Positions 53,118 to 61,502 of a stretch of 64,000 bases of DNA are shown one piece after another. The notes beneath the pieces are model-generated. The model was given only the letters and a program-made list of their open reading frames with translations. It was not told where the DNA came from and did not search any database. The position numbers and the translations under genes were made by a program. The stretch spans positions 62,001 to 126,000 of the forward strand of contig NZ_NIBG01000002.1 in NCBI RefSeq assembly GCF_002270055.1, given 5' to 3'. This DNA is from Anaeromicrobium sediminis (GTDB lineage: Bacteria > Bacillota > Clostridia > Peptostreptococcales > Thermotaleaceae). Within the stretch, counting starts at the first letter, position 1; the number at the start of each line of letters is the position of its first letter.

Positions 53118-54035
53118 ATGAAAAAATATATGATAGATAATTATAAAAATTTGGCACGTAAATTTAAAATAGAAGGACAACTTATAAAGGCTTTAAGATT
53201 CTATGAAAAGGCGTATAAACAGCCAGGGGCAAAGGACGATGTGGAACTTTTACTAGATATGGCCATAAATTATGATGAGTTTGAAAATGAAGCTATGGCA
53301 GAGGAAAAATATTGGGAAGTTCTTGCTGTGGATAAAGAAGAGTGTAGAGCCTATTATGGATTAGGTACCATATATGACAGACAAGAAGAATATTATAAGG
53401 CCATTGAATATTACAAAAAAGCCATAGAATTAAACCCTATATATGATAGGGCATATTTTTTCTTAGCAGATTCTTATGAAAAAATAAATGAAAGAAATAA
53501 GGCAAAAGAATCCTATAAAAAGGCAATAGAAATTAATAATAAGGATTTTTGGTCTCATACTAATTTAGGTTCCATGTATGAAGAAGATAATGAAAACGAG
53601 CAGGCCTATTACCACATGAAAAGGGCATTAGAAATAATTCCTAATCACTATATGGCCCTTTTTAATATGGGGGTCATATTGAAGAAACTAGGAAGAATAA
53701 ATGAGGCAATAGACTATTATGAAAAATCCATAATGGAAAATGAAGAATATGCCTATGGATATTTAAATTTAAGTATAATATACAAGGAGAATAGGGATTA
53801 TAAAAATGCCATAGAAGTGATATCTAGAGGAATTGAATATAATCCTCATGTGGCAGTATTATACTACAATAGGGCTTGTTTTTATATAAATATAAACTTA
53901 TATGACAGAGCTTTAAAAGACATTATAACATCTTATAAAATTGAACCAAGGTTAAAAAGATATATTAAAAAAGATGAGGAATTGAATCCAATAAAGGCTT
54001 TTAAAGCATATAAACTAGTATTTGAAAAGGAGTAG
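53118..54035 (+). CDS. Tetratricopeptide-repeat protein
   Basis: 305 residues made of about eight 34-residue TPR units, for example DEFENEAMAEEKYWEVLAVD, YYKAIEYYKKAIELNP, NEQAYYHMKRALEIIPNHY and NEAIDYYEKSIMENEEY. No signal peptide or catalytic domain, so a cytosolic scaffold. It is 7 bp from the DUF1847 gene. Partner unknown. GAAAGGC is about 10 bp upstream of the ATG. Confidence 0.9.
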   Translation: MKKYMIDNYKNLARKFKIEGQLIKALRFYEKAYKQPGAKDDVELLLDMAINYDEFENEAMAEEKYWEVLAVDKEECRAYYGLGTIYDRQEEYYKAIEYYKKAIELNPIYDRAYFFLADSYEKINERNKAKESYKKAIEINNKDFWSHTNLGSMYEEDNENEQAYYHMKRALEIIPNHYMALFNMGVILKKLGRINEAIDYYEKSIMENEEYAYGYLNLSIIYKENRDYKNAIEVISRGIEYNPHVAVLYYNRACFYININLYDRALKDIITSYKIEPRLKRYIKKDEELNPIKAFKAYKLVFEKE

Positions 54036-54042
54036 AGGGAAT

Positions 54043-54573
54043 ATGAAATGTGCATTATGTGAAAACAAAGAATGTTTTAAGGGAAAGGATTGTACAAACG
54101 ATAGGGAAGAAGAGGTAGCATTATATCAAGATGAAAATTTAAAAATGATGCAAGTAACAGGAGTAATGAATAAAAACGCTGGAAGGTTAGAAGAATTAAT
54201 AGAGTTTGGAAAGCTTATGAACTATAAAAAGATTGGTGTGGCCTTTTGTATAGCTTTTAAAAATGAAGCTAAGATAATTCATGAAATTTTAAGTGAACAT
54301 TTTGAGGTGAGTTCCATTTGCTGTAGAAATGCAGGAGTAGACAAATCAGAACTTAACATGCCAAAGAGAAGAGCTGATAAGGGAGAAACATCTTGTAATC
54401 CTATTGGCCAGGCGCACAAATTAAATGAGAGAAATACAGAGTTAAATGTGTTAGTAGGGCTCTGTATGGGCCATGATGTATTATTTAACAAGTGGAGTGA
54501 AGCACCAACTACTACACTTATAGTTAAAGATAGAAAATATAAACACAATCCATTAGAAGGAATAGCAGGTTAG
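54043..54573 (+). CDS. DUF1847 metal-binding protein
   Basis: 176 residues with an N-terminal cysteine cluster (MKCALCENKECFKGKDC), GVAFCIAFKNEAK, SSICCRNAGVDKSE, ETSCNPIGQA and GLCMGHDVLF. The conserved cysteines suggest zinc or Fe-S binding; the family is common in anaerobes and uncharacterised. AGAGGGA gives the ATG at 54043. Cotranscribed with the TPR gene. Confidence 0.85.
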   Translation: MKCALCENKECFKGKDCTNDREEEVALYQDENLKMMQVTGVMNKNAGRLEELIEFGKLMNYKKIGVAFCIAFKNEAKIIHEILSEHFEVSSICCRNAGVDKSELNMPKRRADKGETSCNPIGQAHKLNERNTELNVLVGLCMGHDVLFNKWSEAPTTTLIVKDRKYKHNPLEGIAG

Positions 54574-54578
54574 GAATG

Positions 54579-54612
54579 AAAAGGGTGAATTGATAATCAA
54601 TTCACCTTTTTT
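54579..54612 (+). terminator. Terminator of the TPR-DUF1847 operon
   Basis: AAAAGGGTGAATTGA-TA-ATCAATTCACCTTTTTT. Confidence 0.88.
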
Positions 54613-54965
54613 GATTTAATAAAAAGATTAGGAGGAAATTTCACAAAAATAGATGAGACAGATAATTTATATGTGGTAAAGATTAATCAAAAGAAAGCGA
54701 CCGAAGAATATAAAAATATGATATTATCACATGCTAGAGAAAAGTTTGATAAAATAACAGTAATGGCAATGGAAGAAGAATTATATTCATCATGTACAGA
54801 AGAAATGGCAGCTTTCTAAAATTTTATCCAATATGCAAATCTAGAAGGTTTCGAAGTGATTGTATTTGATACTACACCTACAGGACATACACTAAGATGG
54901 CTTGAACTTCCAATGGATTGGAGTAAATAAATTCAATTTAAAGTTGGACAGTTAGCAGAATGATA
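54613..54965 (+). pseudogene. arsA-like arsenite-pump ATPase remnant
   Basis: One frame reads NLYVVKINQKKATEEYKNM, EEELYSSCTEEMAAF, a TAA stop at 54817, then NFIQYANLEGFEVIVFDTTP and TGHTLRWLELPMDWSK, a second TAA at 54928, then IQFKVGQLAE and TGA TAA. This follows ArsA/GET3-type ATPases (SPCTEE, VFDTAPTGHTLRLLELP, KVGQ). The Walker A N-terminus and most of the C-terminus are gone. Two in-frame stops with the frame kept suggest decay by substitution. No other ars gene is in the window. Confidence 0.78.
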
Positions 54966-55085
54966 AAAGACGGATTTAGTATGCCATATATACAAATTAA
55001 TGGAAAGATGAGATTATTTGGTGGAATGTCTAGTAAAGATATCTATAAGGAAATTCAAAGGCTAGTAAACTATACTGAAAAATAA
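54960..55085 (+). pseudogene. Short thioredoxin-like tail fragment
   Basis: Open frame of 41 codons (DGFSMPYIQINGKMRLFGG, then SSKDIYKEIQRLV). PYIQINGKMRLFGG resembles the cis-proline end of small thioredoxin-like proteins, but no active-site cysteines or ribosome site are present. Adjacent to the arsA wreck and probably another piece of the same lost cluster. Confidence 0.4.
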
Positions 55086-55155
55086 ATGAATTAAGTAATC
55101 TAATGTTTCATAGGATTAGTTATTAATTAATATAATGTTAAAAGGGGGATACATT

Positions 55156-55314
55156 ATGAAATGTTATAATAATCCATATGGTATAGATCGTATGAAAGAC
55201 AAAGAAAAATTTAAAAATGAAAGAATGAGAAAAATGGAAAATGCAATAGGGGATATAGTGAAGGAATTGAAAAATATTGGTGAGAGGTTAGAAAAAATCG
55301 AGAAAAAGATTTAA
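55156..55314 (+). CDS. Small charged helical protein
   Basis: 52 residues: MKCYNNPYGIDRMKDKEKF followed by a lysine/glutamate-rich helix with heptad leucines/isoleucines (AIGDIVKELKNIGERLEKIE). AAAGGGGG lies 6 bp before the ATG. A coiled coil is likely; the N-terminal CYNNPYG recalls small spore- or phage-type proteins but I cannot assign it. Followed about 80 bp later by a strong terminator. Confidence 0.65.
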   Translation: MKCYNNPYGIDRMKDKEKFKNERMRKMENAIGDIVKELKNIGERLEKIEKKI

Positions 55315-55392
55315 AGATAATAAAAAAGGAATTAAAGTGGAAGAAGAATAGAAGTTATTTAAAAATCAAATATTAAGGCAGGAGTCTTGGAG

Positions 55393-55442
55393 AGCCATAT
55401 AAGGGAGCCTTTAATTAGGCATAACCTTATATGGCCTTTTTT
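55393..55442 (+). terminator. Terminator
   Basis: AGCCATATAAGG, loop, ACCTTATATGGC, TTTTTT. Confidence 0.88.
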
Positions 55443-55471
55443 AATATTATGGAATTATAGATGGGATATAT

Positions 55472-55668
55472 TTAAGCTTAGTGTATGTTAGCCTACTACG
55501 TTTCTATGGATGAAAAATATTTTCGTAGGTAAGTCGCTATCAGACTAGAGAGTGTAAATTTTATAGGAAATATAGAAGATTCATAAATGTTTGCATCATA
55601 GGATGTTCTGATGCTCCACCTGTGAAAAATTTTTCATCCATAGAAACTTGTAGGTAGCTATAGATTCT
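55472..55668 (+). repeat. Dispersed structured intergenic element, copy 8
   Basis: The arms pair over a long run with their own sequence: CCTAC/GTAGG, GTTTCTATGGATGAAAAA with TTTTTCATCCATAGAAAC, and TTTTCGTAGGT with ACCTGTGAAAA. Interior boxes GTAAGTCGCTATCAGACTAG and GATGTTCTGATGCTCCACC. The gap 55315-55796 holds only the terminator, this element and about 130 bp of AT-rich leader. Confidence 0.9.
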
Positions 55669-55796
55669 TGTACTTATAAGGTGAAAGAAAATTTGATTTG
55701 GTGGGCTGAAATAGGTTTATGTAGATATACTTTGAAAGTAGTTTATATAGCTTGTTAATTTTGAAGTGATCTATTTGTCAAGAAAGGAGGAGTTTT

Positions 55797-57233
55797 ATGT
55801 ATGACGTGGCTATTATAGGGGCTGGTGTGATTGGGTGTTTAATTGGAAGAGAATTGTCTAAGTATGAACTGAAAACTGTGATAATCGAGAAGGAAAATGA
55901 TGTGGCAAATGGAACCACTAAAGCTAACAGTGCCATAATTCATGCAGGATATGATTCTAAATATGGGACGAATAAGGGACGATTTAATGTGGAAGGCAAT
56001 AGGATGTTTGATGAATTATGTTTCAAATTAGATGTACCTTTCAAGAGAATAGGCTCCCTGGTAATTGCCTTTGAAAAGGAAGATATGAAAACACTAAAGG
56101 ACTTATATGAAAATGGCCAAAAGGTAGGCGTAGAGGGTATGGAAATTATAGATGGATATAAGGTTTTAGAGATGGAACCTAATTTAAATCCAAACATATT
56201 AGGAGCCCTTCATGCTAAGTCTGCTGGTATTATAGTACCCTGGGAGCTTGCCATAGGAGCAGCTGAAAATGCCATGGATAATGGGGTAGAATTACTTCTT
56301 AATAATCAGGTTGAGAGTATAGAAAATAATGGGACATATTATGAGATAAACACTAATCTAGAAACTATAAAGGCTAAATATGTTATAAATTGTGCTGGTG
56401 TTTATTCGGATAAAATTTGCTCTATGGTAGAAGATTGTGATTTTGAAATAATACCAAGACGAGGTCAATATTATTTATTAGACAAGGAATGTGAAGGATT
56501 AGTAAATAGGGTAATATTTCAATGTCCTACAAAACTTGGAAAGGGTGTTTTAGTAGCTCCTACTGTAGATGGAAACATAATAGTTGGACCAGATGCAGAG
56601 GATATTTTCAATAAGGATGACATATCTACAACAAAGGACAGACTTAAGTTTATTGAAGAGTGTGCCATGAAGTCTTGCGAAAAAATTCCATTTCATAAGA
56701 CCATAACCATGTTTGCAGGCCTTAGGGCAGAACCTTCTACAGGGGATTTTATAATAGAGGAGTCAAAGAAAAATAAGGGCTTTATAAATGTGGCAGGAAT
56801 AAAATCCCCAGGATTGTCTTCTGCACCGGCTATTAGTGTATATGTGTCAAAGTTGCTAAGGGATATTATAGGATCTGTGAAAGAAAAAGAAGACTTTAAT
56901 CCTATGAGAAAAAGGGTAATTAGATTCATGGAATTAACGGATGAAGAGAAGAGTGAAACAATTAAAAAGGACAATAGATATGGAAGAATAATATGTAGAT
57001 GCGAATCCATAACAGAAGGAGAAATTGTAGACTGCATAAATAGAAATGCAGGAGCTACAACACTAAATGGTGTAAAGAGAAGAACTAGACCAGGAGCAGG
57101 ACGGTGTCAAGGTGGATTTTGTGGACCAAGGGTAATTGAAATATTGGCTAGGGAAATGGGTGTAGATAGGAAAGAAATATTAAAGGAAAATATAGGGTCT
57201 CACATTTTGACAGGTCATACAAAGGAACTATAA
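55797..57233 (+). CDS. glpA: FAD-dependent glycerol-3-phosphate dehydrogenase-like protein with BFD-type [2Fe-2S] domain
   Basis: 478 residues. Dinucleotide-binding IIGAGVIGCLIGRELSKYEL at the N-terminus, the DAO-fold substrate domain (ANSAIIHAGYDSKYGTNKG, GLRAEPSTGDFII), and a C-terminal BFD-like cluster domain IICRCESITEGEI...RTRPGAGRCQGGFCGP. This is the anaerobic GlpA-like form found with an FAD oxidoreductase and a DUF1667 protein, as here. It oxidises glycerol-3-phosphate to dihydroxyacetone phosphate, or a related hydroxyacid. AGGAGG precedes the ATG. Confidence 0.85.
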   Translation: MYDVAIIGAGVIGCLIGRELSKYELKTVIIEKENDVANGTTKANSAIIHAGYDSKYGTNKGRFNVEGNRMFDELCFKLDVPFKRIGSLVIAFEKEDMKTLKDLYENGQKVGVEGMEIIDGYKVLEMEPNLNPNILGALHAKSAGIIVPWELAIGAAENAMDNGVELLLNNQVESIENNGTYYEINTNLETIKAKYVINCAGVYSDKICSMVEDCDFEIIPRRGQYYLLDKECEGLVNRVIFQCPTKLGKGVLVAPTVDGNIIVGPDAEDIFNKDDISTTKDRLKFIEECAMKSCEKIPFHKTITMFAGLRAEPSTGDFIIEESKKNKGFINVAGIKSPGLSSAPAISVYVSKLLRDIIGSVKEKEDFNPMRKRVIRFMELTDEEKSETIKKDNRYGRIICRCESITEGEIVDCINRNAGATTLNGVKRRTRPGAGRCQGGFCGPRVIEILAREMGVDRKEILKENIGSHILTGHTKEL

Positions 57234-57249
57234 AAGAGGGGGTGATAAA

Positions 57250-58506
57250 ATGATGAAGTATGATGTTGTAGTTGTAGGCGGAGGACCAGCTGGTTTGGGA
57301 GCAGCACTCAGTGCAAAGGAGAATGGAATAAGTAGTATCCTAATAATAGAAAGGGACAGGGAATTAGGAGGAATACTTGGTCAGTGTATTCATAATGGCT
57401 TTGGTATTCACATATTTAAGGAGGAGCTTACAGGACCTGAGTATGCTCATAAATATGTTAAAAAAATAGAAGATAAGAATATAGAGTATGTGCTAGATAC
57501 TATGGTTTTAGATATTAGCAAAGATAAAGTACTTAAAGTTACTAATAGTAAGGATGGGATTTTCTCTATAAGGGCAAAGGCTATCATATTGGCCATGGGA
57601 TGTAGGGAAAGAACCAGAGAAAATATCCAAATACCAGGATATAGACCATCGGGCATATTAACAGCTGGAGCTGCTCAAAGATATATAAATATGGAAGGTT
57701 ATATGGTTGGAAACAAGGTAGCCATATTAGGATCTGGTGATATAGGTTTAATAATGGCTAGAAGAATTACCCTAGAAGGGGGAGAAGTCATAGGTGTATT
57801 TGAGATTATGCCCTATTCTAGTGGGTTGAATAGGAATATAGCCCAGTGTTTGGATGATTATAATATTCCTCTATACTTTAATCACACGGTGGTGGATATT
57901 AAGGGGAAGAATAGGGTGAACTCTGTGCTAATTGGAGAAGTTGACGAAAATAAACAATTGATTAAGGGGACAGAAAAGGAATATGAATGTGACACACTAC
58001 TTTTATCTGTGGGACTTATACCTGAAAATGAATTGTCTAAAAAAATGGGTATAGAAATAGGTAAAACGGGAGGCCCCGTAGTAAATGAAAAATTAGAAAC
58101 TAGTGTGGAAGGTGTCTTTGCCTGCGGTAATGTGGTTCATGTTCATGATGTGGTGGACTTTGTTACAGAGGAGAGTATTAGGGCAGGAAAGGGAGCAGCA
58201 GAATATCTAAATAAAAATAAAAGAATGAAAAAATTAAATATAAAAACTATTCCTAAGGATGGAATTTCCTATATAGTACCTGAAAAAATAGATAGCATAG
58301 ATGAAGATATTATTCTATCTATGAGGGTTAAGGATAAGTATAAAAATAAAAAGATAGTTGTAAAATCTAATAATAAAGTGATTAAAGAAATAAAAAGACT
58401 TCATATGACTCCTGGTGAAATGGAGAGAGTAACTATAAAAAGGGGTTTAATAGGTGAGAATATATCAGAAATATCTGTAAAAATAGAAGGTGAAAACCAT
58501 GAATAA
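57250..58506 (+). CDS. NAD(P)/FAD-dependent oxidoreductase (glpA partner)
   Basis: 418 residues with two dinucleotide folds: YDVVVVGGGPAGLGAALSAK at the start, AIILAMGCRERTREN, and VAILGSGDIGLIMARRITLE; the FAD C-terminal motif is SVEGVFACGNVVHVHD. A small extra C-terminal domain follows. It probably passes electrons between the GlpA-like subunit and NAD or ferredoxin. It lies 16 bp after glpA and overlaps the DUF1667 gene by 8 bp. Confidence 0.87.
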   Translation: MMKYDVVVVGGGPAGLGAALSAKENGISSILIIERDRELGGILGQCIHNGFGIHIFKEELTGPEYAHKYVKKIEDKNIEYVLDTMVLDISKDKVLKVTNSKDGIFSIRAKAIILAMGCRERTRENIQIPGYRPSGILTAGAAQRYINMEGYMVGNKVAILGSGDIGLIMARRITLEGGEVIGVFEIMPYSSGLNRNIAQCLDDYNIPLYFNHTVVDIKGKNRVNSVLIGEVDENKQLIKGTEKEYECDTLLLSVGLIPENELSKKMGIEIGKTGGPVVNEKLETSVEGVFACGNVVHVHDVVDFVTEESIRAGKGAAEYLNKNKRMKKLNIKTIPKDGISYIVPEKIDSIDEDIILSMRVKDKYKNKKIVVKSNNKVIKEIKRLHMTPGEMERVTIKRGLIGENISEISVKIEGENHE

Positions 58507-58858
58507 AGAGTTAATATGTATAACATGCCCTATAGGATGTAGACTTACTGTGAAGAACATAGACGGAAAATTAATAGTAAGTGGAAATCAATGTAAACGT
58601 GGCGAAGCCTATGGCATAAAAGAAATGACCAATCCCACTAGAATAATCCCTACAACAGTTAAGATAAAGGGAGCTTTTCTAAGGAGACTTCCCGTTAAAA
58701 CTAGTAAGGCCGTTCCTAAGGACAAAATATTTCATTGTATGAAAGAAATAAATAAAGTGGAAGTTCAGGCTCCTGTTAAAATTGGAGATGTGATTATAAA
58801 GAATTTACTAGGATTGGGAGTAGATGTGGTAGCTACCAAAGAAATGGATGAAATATAA
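58499..58858 (+). CDS. DUF1667 domain protein (glpA cluster)
   Basis: 119 residues. CITCPIGCRLTV and GNQCKRGEAYGIKE give a CxxCxxxC...C set like the cluster-binding N-terminus of molybdopterin oxidoreductases; KTSKAVPKDKI and the terminal NLLGLGVDVVAT fit DUF1667. It is the constant third member of the glpA-type cluster and is likely an Fe-S electron carrier. AGAAGGTG gives the ATG at 58499, within the previous gene. Confidence 0.88.
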   Translation: MNKELICITCPIGCRLTVKNIDGKLIVSGNQCKRGEAYGIKEMTNPTRIIPTTVKIKGAFLRRLPVKTSKAVPKDKIFHCMKEINKVEVQAPVKIGDVIIKNLLGLGVDVVATKEMDEI

Positions 58859-58898
58859 AAAAGAAGTAAAATGGGTTTTCCATTTTACTTCTTTTTTA
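58858..58898. terminator. Bidirectional terminator between DUF1667 and plsY
   Basis: AAAAAGAAGTAAAATGG-GTTTT-CCATTTTACTTCTTTTTT. Confidence 0.92.
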
Positions 58899-59489
58899 TT
58901 TTTTCTTAAAGCTCATTTTAGATTCAGTTCCATTTAAAAGTCTTTTTATATTAGCTTTATGCTTATATATTACAAAAATTCCAAGTGCAGTTGCATATAA
59001 GACAAAAACATTGCTTGTAGCCATGAAATAGGACATTATAGGGAACAAAAATGCTGTGCTAATGGACGCTAAGGACATTATACGAGTAGTGAATATAAGT
59101 ACAAATTGCAGTACTAGTAAAATAAGTCCTAATATAGGGGATAAAGCAAATATAGTTCCTGCTGTAGTAGCAACACCCTTACCACCTTTAAAGCCTAACC
59201 AGAATGAATAACAATGGCCTACTACTGCAAAAACTGAAGCTAATACAGCCATGTCTACATCAAAGAACCTCTTTGCTAATATAGCAGGGACAAATCCCTT
59301 CAAAAAATCTAAGAAAAAGGCTGTAAAGCCTGCCTTTGCACCTAGGGTTCTATAAACGTTAGTAGCTCCAGTGTTTCCACTTCCATAGTTTCTTATATCA
59401 ATATTTCCCATTACTTTTGCTGTAATATAAGAGAACGGTATACTACCGATTAAATAACTAAGACCAATTATAAGAAAATACTTTGACAT
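58896..59489 (-). CDS. plsY: Acyl-phosphate:glycerol-3-phosphate acyltransferase PlsY
   Basis: 197 residues, five to six membrane helices. The three conserved cytoplasmic motifs are SYLIGSIPFSYI, GSGNTGATNVYRTLG and GFKGGKGVATTAG. It acylates glycerol-3-phosphate from acyl phosphate, the first step of membrane lipid synthesis. GAAGGAGG precedes the ATG. Transcribed opposite to its neighbours. Confidence 0.96.
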   Translation of the reverse strand: MSKYFLIIGLSYLIGSIPFSYITAKVMGNIDIRNYGSGNTGATNVYRTLGAKAGFTAFFLDFLKGFVPAILAKRFFDVDMAVLASVFAVVGHCYSFWLGFKGGKGVATTAGTIFALSPILGLILLVLQFVLIFTTRIMSLASISTAFLFPIMSYFMATSNVFVLYATALGIFVIYKHKANIKRLLNGTESKMSFKKK

Positions 59490-59617
59490 CTACATTCCTC
59501 CTTCTAAATATATTTTAACATTATTCTCTAATCCTTATCAATTAAAATTACTTTTAAATAATTCAACTATATAAAAAGTAGTATAATATAATGAGAGTTG
59601 AAGGTAGGAGGATAAAA

Positions 59618-60766
59618 ATGGAAATAGTATCTTTAATAGAATGTAAAGATTATGAATATGAAAAAGTAAAAGAAGGTATAATAAAAACTTTTCGTAATTT
59701 AGGTGGGGTCAATAAGTATATAAAAAAGGGTGATAAGGTCTTATTAAAGTTAAATTTACTTATGAAGAAAAAACCAGAGGAAGCCACAACTACGCACCCT
59801 ATTTTCACAAAGGCATTAGCTAAAGTTCTTATAGACCATGGTGCAGAAGTGATCATTGGTGACAGTCCAGGAGGTCCCTTTAATACTTCCATATTAAAGG
59901 GGATATATAGGGCCTGTGGTATTGAAAAAATAGCAGATGAAGTGGGAGCTAAACTAAATTATAATACTAATACAATAGACATAAAGAATGAAGATGGATT
60001 AATTTTAAAGAAGATAGTAGGAATAGAAGTGCTAAATGAAGTGGATAAGGTAATATCCGTATCTAAGCTAAAGACCCATGGTATGATGATGTTTACAGGA
60101 GCTGTTAAGAATATGTTTGGTATAGTTGCAGGTCTTGAAAAGGCTGAATATCATGTGCGTATGCCAAATAACGTGGACTTTTCCAATGCATTAGTAGATA
60201 TATGTATAGCGGCAAAGCCTATTTTATCATTCATGGATGGAATTGTAGGTATGGAAGGAGCAGGTCCTAGCGCTGGAGAACCTAGAGAAGTAGGAGCAAT
60301 AATTGGCTCTACTAGTCCCTATGAGTTAGATGTGGTTGCCACATCTATTATAGGATTAAGTCCGCTAAAGGTTCCTACTATAAAAAGATGTGTAGAGAGA
60401 AATTTATGTAGTGGTAAACTAGAAGATATTAAGCTTATGGGAGAAGATATAAATAAATTTATATTAAATGATTTTGTTATTCCAGAGATTAGGAGTCTAG
60501 ATTTATTAGATGGGAAACTACCAAAGTTCATAAGGGATATTTTAAACGATTTATTACAGCCAAAACCTGTATTTAACCATGATGAATGTGTGGGATGTTC
60601 CGATTGTGCAGATAATTGCCCTCCAAGAGTTATAGAAATGGTTAATAATAAACCTGTAGTAAATTTAGATGAATGTATAAGATGTTTTTGCTGTCAAGAA
60701 TTATGTCCTGTTAAGGCCATATTGATCCATAGGCCACTACTCATGAAATTATTAGCTAAGCTATAG
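59618..60766 (+). CDS. DUF362 protein with C-terminal 2x[4Fe-4S] ferredoxin domain
   Basis: 382 residues. DUF362 core: LKLNLLMKKKPEEATTTHP, GDSPGGPFN, VSKLKTHGMMMFTGAVKNMF and GIVGMEGAGPSAGEPREVG. The tail has CVGCSDCADNCP and CIRCFCCQELCP, two ferredoxin clusters. A common anaerobe protein of unknown reaction, thought to be an Fe-S maturation or redox factor. TAGGAGG gives the ATG at 59618. No cotranscribed neighbour. Confidence 0.9.
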   Translation: MEIVSLIECKDYEYEKVKEGIIKTFRNLGGVNKYIKKGDKVLLKLNLLMKKKPEEATTTHPIFTKALAKVLIDHGAEVIIGDSPGGPFNTSILKGIYRACGIEKIADEVGAKLNYNTNTIDIKNEDGLILKKIVGIEVLNEVDKVISVSKLKTHGMMMFTGAVKNMFGIVAGLEKAEYHVRMPNNVDFSNALVDICIAAKPILSFMDGIVGMEGAGPSAGEPREVGAIIGSTSPYELDVVATSIIGLSPLKVPTIKRCVERNLCSGKLEDIKLMGEDINKFILNDFVIPEIRSLDLLDGKLPKFIRDILNDLLQPKPVFNHDECVGCSDCADNCPPRVIEMVNNKPVVNLDECIRCFCCQELCPVKAILIHRPLLMKLLAKL

Positions 60767-60928
60767 GATAGACATACTTAATTTCTCAATCCTATTAAAT
60801 TATTTGAAATAGAACTATATTTTTAATAACAAATATTGTTGGCCATGCATAATCTATATTAAAGAGAGGACAAATATACCATCCAGATAAATGATAAATT
60901 TACATATCTAACAAAGGAGGTGTATTAA

Positions 60929-61054
60929 ATGGCTGATAAACAATGTGGAGGATTTGGATTGTTTAATACTGGTAGTGAATTACTATTCTTCTTCCTATTA
61001 CTAGTAATATTGTTCTGTAACTGTGGCATCTTTGGTGGCTTTGGTGGATACTAA
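60929..61054 (+). CDS. Tiny glycine-rich membrane protein (sporulation-type, YjcZ-like)
   Basis: 41 residues: MADKQCGGFGLFNTGSELLF, one hydrophobic span (FFLLLVILFC), then NCGIFGGFGGY. AAAGGAGGTG is an excellent ribosome site. Length, single span and terminal glycine/phenylalanine pattern match the tiny YjcZ/spore-associated proteins of Firmicutes. Alone, with its own terminator. Confidence 0.75.
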   Translation: MADKQCGGFGLFNTGSELLFFFLLLVILFCNCGIFGGFGGY

Positions 61055-61113
61055 AACCTAGGAAAATAACATAAGATACAAAAGGTCCACTGTATTCTAG
61101 TGGATTATAGAAG

Positions 61114-61143
61114 TAGACCAGAATAGATTCTGGTCTATTTTAA
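61114..61143 (+). terminator. Terminator of the small membrane protein gene
   Basis: TAGACCAGAAT-AGAT-TCTGGTCTA followed by TTTTA; a weaker hairpin (TCCACT/AGTGGA) precedes it. Confidence 0.85.
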
Positions 61144-61502
61144 TGGGAATCATTTTAATTAATGTTTAGGCTAGTGTGATCTTTAATACAATGGATATGT
61201 TTTTTTAAAACATCAGTCGCACCTTTTACATAATGAATATGCTTTCAATCTCCAAGGGGATAATCAACACTTGTAAAATCCTCCTTATGAAATATTTTGC
61301 TATATACTATGCAAATTATAGGCAAGAGGTTACCACGTAGATTTTGCTAGTTTTATCCATAATAATTAGAATATGGGACATGTTTATATCAAATATTTTT
61401 GGTAATAAAAAATTAAGAAAACTGTAACCTTTATTAAATTGATAATGTGAATCCCTTATGATAGTATTATAAAATGTGGACCTCATATGAAAGGATGGTA
61501 TT
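61144..61502. other. AT-rich intergenic stretch with no supported feature
   Basis: About 360 bp with no convincing coding frame, repeat copy or strong hairpin. The last 80 bp presumably hold the promoter of the coiled-coil/glycosidase pair. Confidence 0.5.

Noticed and set aside
54817-54930. In-frame stops of the arsA fragment as programmed readthrough
   Set aside because: Stops are TAA, the Walker A end is missing and there is no ribosome site; decay explains it better.
6221-55668. Dispersed repeats as a CRISPR array or as tRNA-like genes
   Set aside because: Copies are kilobases apart and about 200 bp long, without regular spacers; none folds as a cloverleaf with a CCA-adjacent acceptor and TTCRA loop in the right place.
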